Shown here in pieces: positions 6,076 to 7,841 of a DNA stretch of 7,841 nt. The stretch's first letter is position 1; the number at the start of each line of letters is the position of its first letter. The stretch comes from Nonomuraea sp. (GTDB lineage Bacteria > Actinomycetota > Actinomycetes > Streptosporangiales > Streptosporangiaceae), in assembly GCA_013362835.1 (NCBI GenBank), contig JABFVJ010000279.1, forward strand, positions 1 to 7,841. Direction: 5' to 3'. The translations under genes and the position numbers were made by a program. The notes under the pieces were generated by a model. It was not told where the DNA came from and did not search any database. It saw nothing but the letters and a program-made list of their open reading frames with translations.

Positions 6076-6104
6076 AAGCTACGAGGTCCGGAACGCAAAG
6101 TCAA
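6076..6104 (-). promoter_or_regulatory. Promoter of the leader peptide and uptake/desulfurization operon
   Basis: On the minus strand a -35 box TTGACT (6104-6099) and a -10 box TAGCTT (6081-6076, fits TAnnnT) are separated by exactly 17 bp. Start of transcription is predicted at 6069-6068, at the leader ATG. The -35 lies within an AT-rich patch (12 G/C of 38 bases at 6096-6133), striking against the GC-rich surroundings, which could also hold an activator site upstream of the -35. No clear inverted repeat was found there. The gap to the upstream gene (6105-6170) shows no convincing terminator, only a weak GC-rich fold followed by ATTTT (6130-6126). Confidence 0.7.
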
Positions 6105-6170
6105 CATTCCCTACTTGATTTACATGAAAATACGGGACCGGTACGCGGACCGCCGCCCGCGCGCCGGCCG

Positions 6171-7037
6171 TCAGCGCATCGCGTCCAGCCCCTTGACCAC
6201 GGTGCTCGTCAGCGTGCCGACCTCGGCGATCCCGATGGTCACGACGTCGCCGTGCCGCAGGGTGAAGGGCAGGTCGGGCACCAGGCTCGTGCCCGTGGCC
6301 AGCACCGCGCCGTCGGGGAAGACGTCGGCCCTGAACAGGTAGCCGGCCAGGTCGTCGAGCCGCCGGTGCAGCCCGGAGGTCGACGCCTTGCCGTCCCACA
6401 CCGTACGGCCCCGCCTGGCGATGGTCAGCGTGATGTCCAGGTCGTACGGGTCGGCCACCTCCCAGACCGGCCTGATCGCCGGGCCGGCCGCGCACGCGCC
6501 CAGGTAGATCTTGGCCTGGGGCAGGTAGAGCGGGTTGACGCCCTCGATCGTGCGCGAGCTCACGTCGTCGACGACCGTGTAGCCGGCGATCTCGCCCGCC
6601 GAGTTCAGCACCAGGCCCAGCTCGGGCTCGGGCACGTCGATCTCCGAGTCGGTCCGCACCGCGATGCGGCCGCCGTCGCCGGAGACCTTCCAGGCCACCG
6701 ACTTGAAGAACAGCTCGGGGCGTTCGGCGTCGTAGACGAGCTCGTACACGTCGGCCGCGCGCTCGCTCTCGGTCACCCGCGCCTCCCGCGACCGCCGGTA
6801 GGTGACCCCGGCCGCCCACACCTCCATCCGGCCGTCCACCGGCGGCAACGTCCGCAGCCCCGCCGACGCGTGCCGTGGCCCGTCGGCCGCCGCGCACCGT
6901 TCCCGCAGCTCCGCGACCGGCAGGCGCAGCAGCTCGCCCACCCCGGCCACCCCCGTCAGCTCCGCCACCCGCTCACCGTCGTCGGCCCCGACCGCTTCCG
7001 CACCGGTCACCGGGCTGACGAACCGCACGATCCGCAT
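6171..7037 (-). CDS. Fumarylacetoacetate hydrolase (FAH) family protein, 2-keto-3-deoxy-arabinonate dehydratase-like
   Basis: A 288-residue cytosolic enzyme of the FAH fold, expected to use a divalent metal on a 2-keto acid. Metal ligands are visible as Glu137 and Glu139 in VPEPELGLVL and Asp157/Asp158 in YTVVDDVSSR; LATGTSLVP (246-254) is the family's late active-site loop. The block SRTIEGVNPLYLPQAKIY (161-178) resembles 2-keto-3-deoxy-D-arabinonate dehydratases of pentose oxidation pathways more than the common acylpyruvate hydrolases, which suggests sugar-acid catabolism. That subfamily call is from memory of the motif. Start: ATG at 7037 is chosen because GGGGAG sits 5 nt before it; a GTG two codons earlier (7043) would abut the same Shine-Dalgarno. 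It lies upstream of the sulfur operon on the same strand but has a separate transcription unit, and is divergent from the GH15 gene. Confidence 0.85.
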   Translation of the reverse strand: MRIVRFVSPVTGAEAVGADDGERVAELTGVAGVGELLRLPVAELRERCAAADGPRHASAGLRTLPPVDGRMEVWAAGVTYRRSREARVTESERAADVYELVYDAERPELFFKSVAWKVSGDGGRIAVRTDSEIDVPEPELGLVLNSAGEIAGYTVVDDVSSRTIEGVNPLYLPQAKIYLGACAAGPAIRPVWEVADPYDLDITLTIARRGRTVWDGKASTSGLHRRLDDLAGYLFRADVFPDGAVLATGTSLVPDLPFTLRHGDVVTIGIAEVGTLTSTVVKGLDAMR

Positions 7038-7097
7038 GACCACTCCCCGCTCTCGTCCGTAGGAACACGATCACACCACAAGCTCCGGCGCGCGGGG

Positions 7098-7126
7098 TTG
7101 ACAGGGAGGCGGGGCTGGTCTTCTCT
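7098..7126 (+). promoter_or_regulatory. Candidate promoter of the GH15 gene
   Basis: A perfect -35 TTGACA (7098-7103) is followed after 17 bp by TTCTCT (7121-7126), a poor -10. Transcription would start near 7133, leaving a leader of about 28 nt containing the Shine-Dalgarno. The -35 is striking in GC-rich DNA, but the weak -10 lowers confidence and may mean that an activator is needed. Confidence 0.35.
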
Positions 7127-7160
7127 GCAACGAGATGCGGGGGTCGGAGGGGAGCATTCC

Positions 7161-7841
7161 ATGCGTGCTTTTCGGCGGCTCGTCGTCGCCCTGGCCGTCT
7201 GCGTTCCGCTGGCCGCCGTCCCGCCCGCCTCGGCGGCGGCGGGAGCCGCCCCCGGTGGTCCCGGCGCGCCGTCGCACTTCGGCCTCGCCCGGAAGGACTG
7301 CGTCGGTACGGCGGCGGGCAGGGCGTCCAAGGTCTGGTACACGGTCGCGGGCGGCGTGCTCTCCGACGTGTACGAGCCCACGATCGACAACACGAACGTC
7401 GAGACCATGCAGTTCGTCGTCACCGACGGCAGCACGTTCACCGAGCTGCAGGCCCGCGACACCACCTACCGGGTGGAGACCGGCCGCTCGGGGCTGAGCT
7501 GCACCGTCACCTCCACCAGCAGGAACGGCCGCTACCAGCTGACCACCACCTACGTCACCGACCCCGGCGGCGACGCCGTCGTGGTCAGGACCAGGCTGCG
7601 TCCGCCGGGGCTGCGGCTGTACGTACGGCTCGACGCGAGCGTCAACGGCAACGGGGGCGGCGGCGCGGCGAACGGCGGGGCCGACGGCGGCGTGGTGGAC
7701 GCCGCCACCGGCGCCCCGGTGATCTCCGACCCGAACACCGCGACCTCGGCGCCCGCCCGCGACTACGCCGTGCCCACCCACCTCGCGCTGCGGGCCGAGC
7801 GGCGGCTGCCGGAGTCGAGCGTCGGCTACGCGGGCACCCCG
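7161..7841 (+). CDS. Secreted GH15 glucodextranase/glucoamylase-like enzyme, N-terminal part (3' partial)
   Basis: The first 227 codons of a larger secreted protein; the frame is open to the window edge. Residues 1-25 are a Sec signal peptide (RAFRR start, hydrophobic core, ASA cleavage site at 23-25). The mature part matches the beta-sandwich N-domain that precedes the (alpha/alpha)6 catalytic domain of bacterial GH15 enzymes such as glucodextranase. Typical blocks are ASKVWYTVAGGVLSDVYEPT, MQFVVTDGSTFTEL, DTTYRVE, GRYQLTTTYVTDPGGDAVVV and LRLYVRLD. A Gly/Asn/Ala-rich loop (NGNGGGGAANGGADGG) follows. The catalytic glutamates would be further downstream and cannot be checked, so activity on alpha-glucans such as starch, maltooligosaccharides or dextran is family knowledge only. 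The ATG at 7161 has a strong GGAGGGGAG 6 nt upstream. Confidence 0.82.
   Translation, partial: MRAFRRLVVALAVCVPLAAVPPASAAAGAAPGGPGAPSHFGLARKDCVGTAAGRASKVWYTVAGGVLSDVYEPTIDNTNVETMQFVVTDGSTFTELQARDTTYRVETGRSGLSCTVTSTSRNGRYQLTTTYVTDPGGDAVVVRTRLRPPGLRLYVRLDASVNGNGGGGAANGGADGGVVDAATGAPVISDPNTATSAPARDYAVPTHLALRAERRLPESSVGYAGTP

Noticed and set aside
6126..6170. Terminator after the FAH gene ending in ATTTT
   Set aside because: The best stem is only about 4 bp with a mismatch (CGGT with ACCG), too weak to call; noted only within the promoter entry.
7125..7138. LacI/MalR-type operator half-site (TGCAACG) before the GH15 gene
   Set aside because: Only one half is present and the inverted partner is missing, so an operator cannot be supported.
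1..7841. CRISPR array, tRNA, rRNA, insertion sequence or att site
   Set aside because: No spaced direct repeats, tRNA-like cloverleaf, transposase motif or terminal inverted repeats were seen on either strand.

Overview
The window is very GC-rich, with tightly packed genes, GTG starts alongside ATG, and GC-ending codons throughout. This points to a high-GC actinomycete. The style (frequent CGTACG, a Streptosporangiales-like feel) suggests Nonomuraea, Streptosporangium or a relative, but that is only an impression.

Layout: (1) At positions 1-391 (+) is the C-terminal effector (FCD) domain of a GntR/FadR-type regulator cut by the window edge. A terminator-like hairpin follows it. (2) At 490-1284 (+) is a YohF-like short-chain dehydrogenase. 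(3) From 6104 down to 1298 (-) runs one compact operon: a promoter, a 24-residue leader peptide too short for routine gene calling, a lipoprotein solute-binding protein, an ABC ATPase, an ABC permease, a flavin-dependent monooxygenase of the NtaA/DszA class, and an SsuE-like NAD(P)H:FMN reductase. The five structural genes overlap by 4-8 bp at every junction. (4) At 6171-7037 (-) is a fumarylacetoacetate-hydrolase-family enzyme, closest in motif to 2-keto-3-deoxy-arabinonate dehydratases. (5) From 7161 to the end (+) is the secreted N-terminus of a GH15 glucodextranase/glucoamylase-like enzyme, truncated by the window.

How the operon works together: the transporter should import a small organosulfur compound (sulfonate, sulfone or thioether). 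The FMN reductase supplies reduced FMN, and the monooxygenase uses it with O2 to break a carbon-heteroatom bond. The NtaA/DszA family alone cannot say whether sulfur or nitrogen is released. The leader peptide decides in favour of sulfur. It matches the actinobacterial LTRR-x-HVD ... SA-x-CR leader type found ahead of sulfur-assimilation genes, and its only cysteine codon is next to last before the stop.

The most interesting part is at 5943-6104. A good -35/-10 pair ends 7 nt before the leader ATG, so the leader mRNA is probably leaderless. Just after the leader stop lie an anti-Shine-Dalgarno stretch and a small hairpin that contains the Shine-Dalgarno of the binding-protein gene. Together they look like a cysteine-responsive translational attenuator controlling the whole uptake and desulfurization operon.
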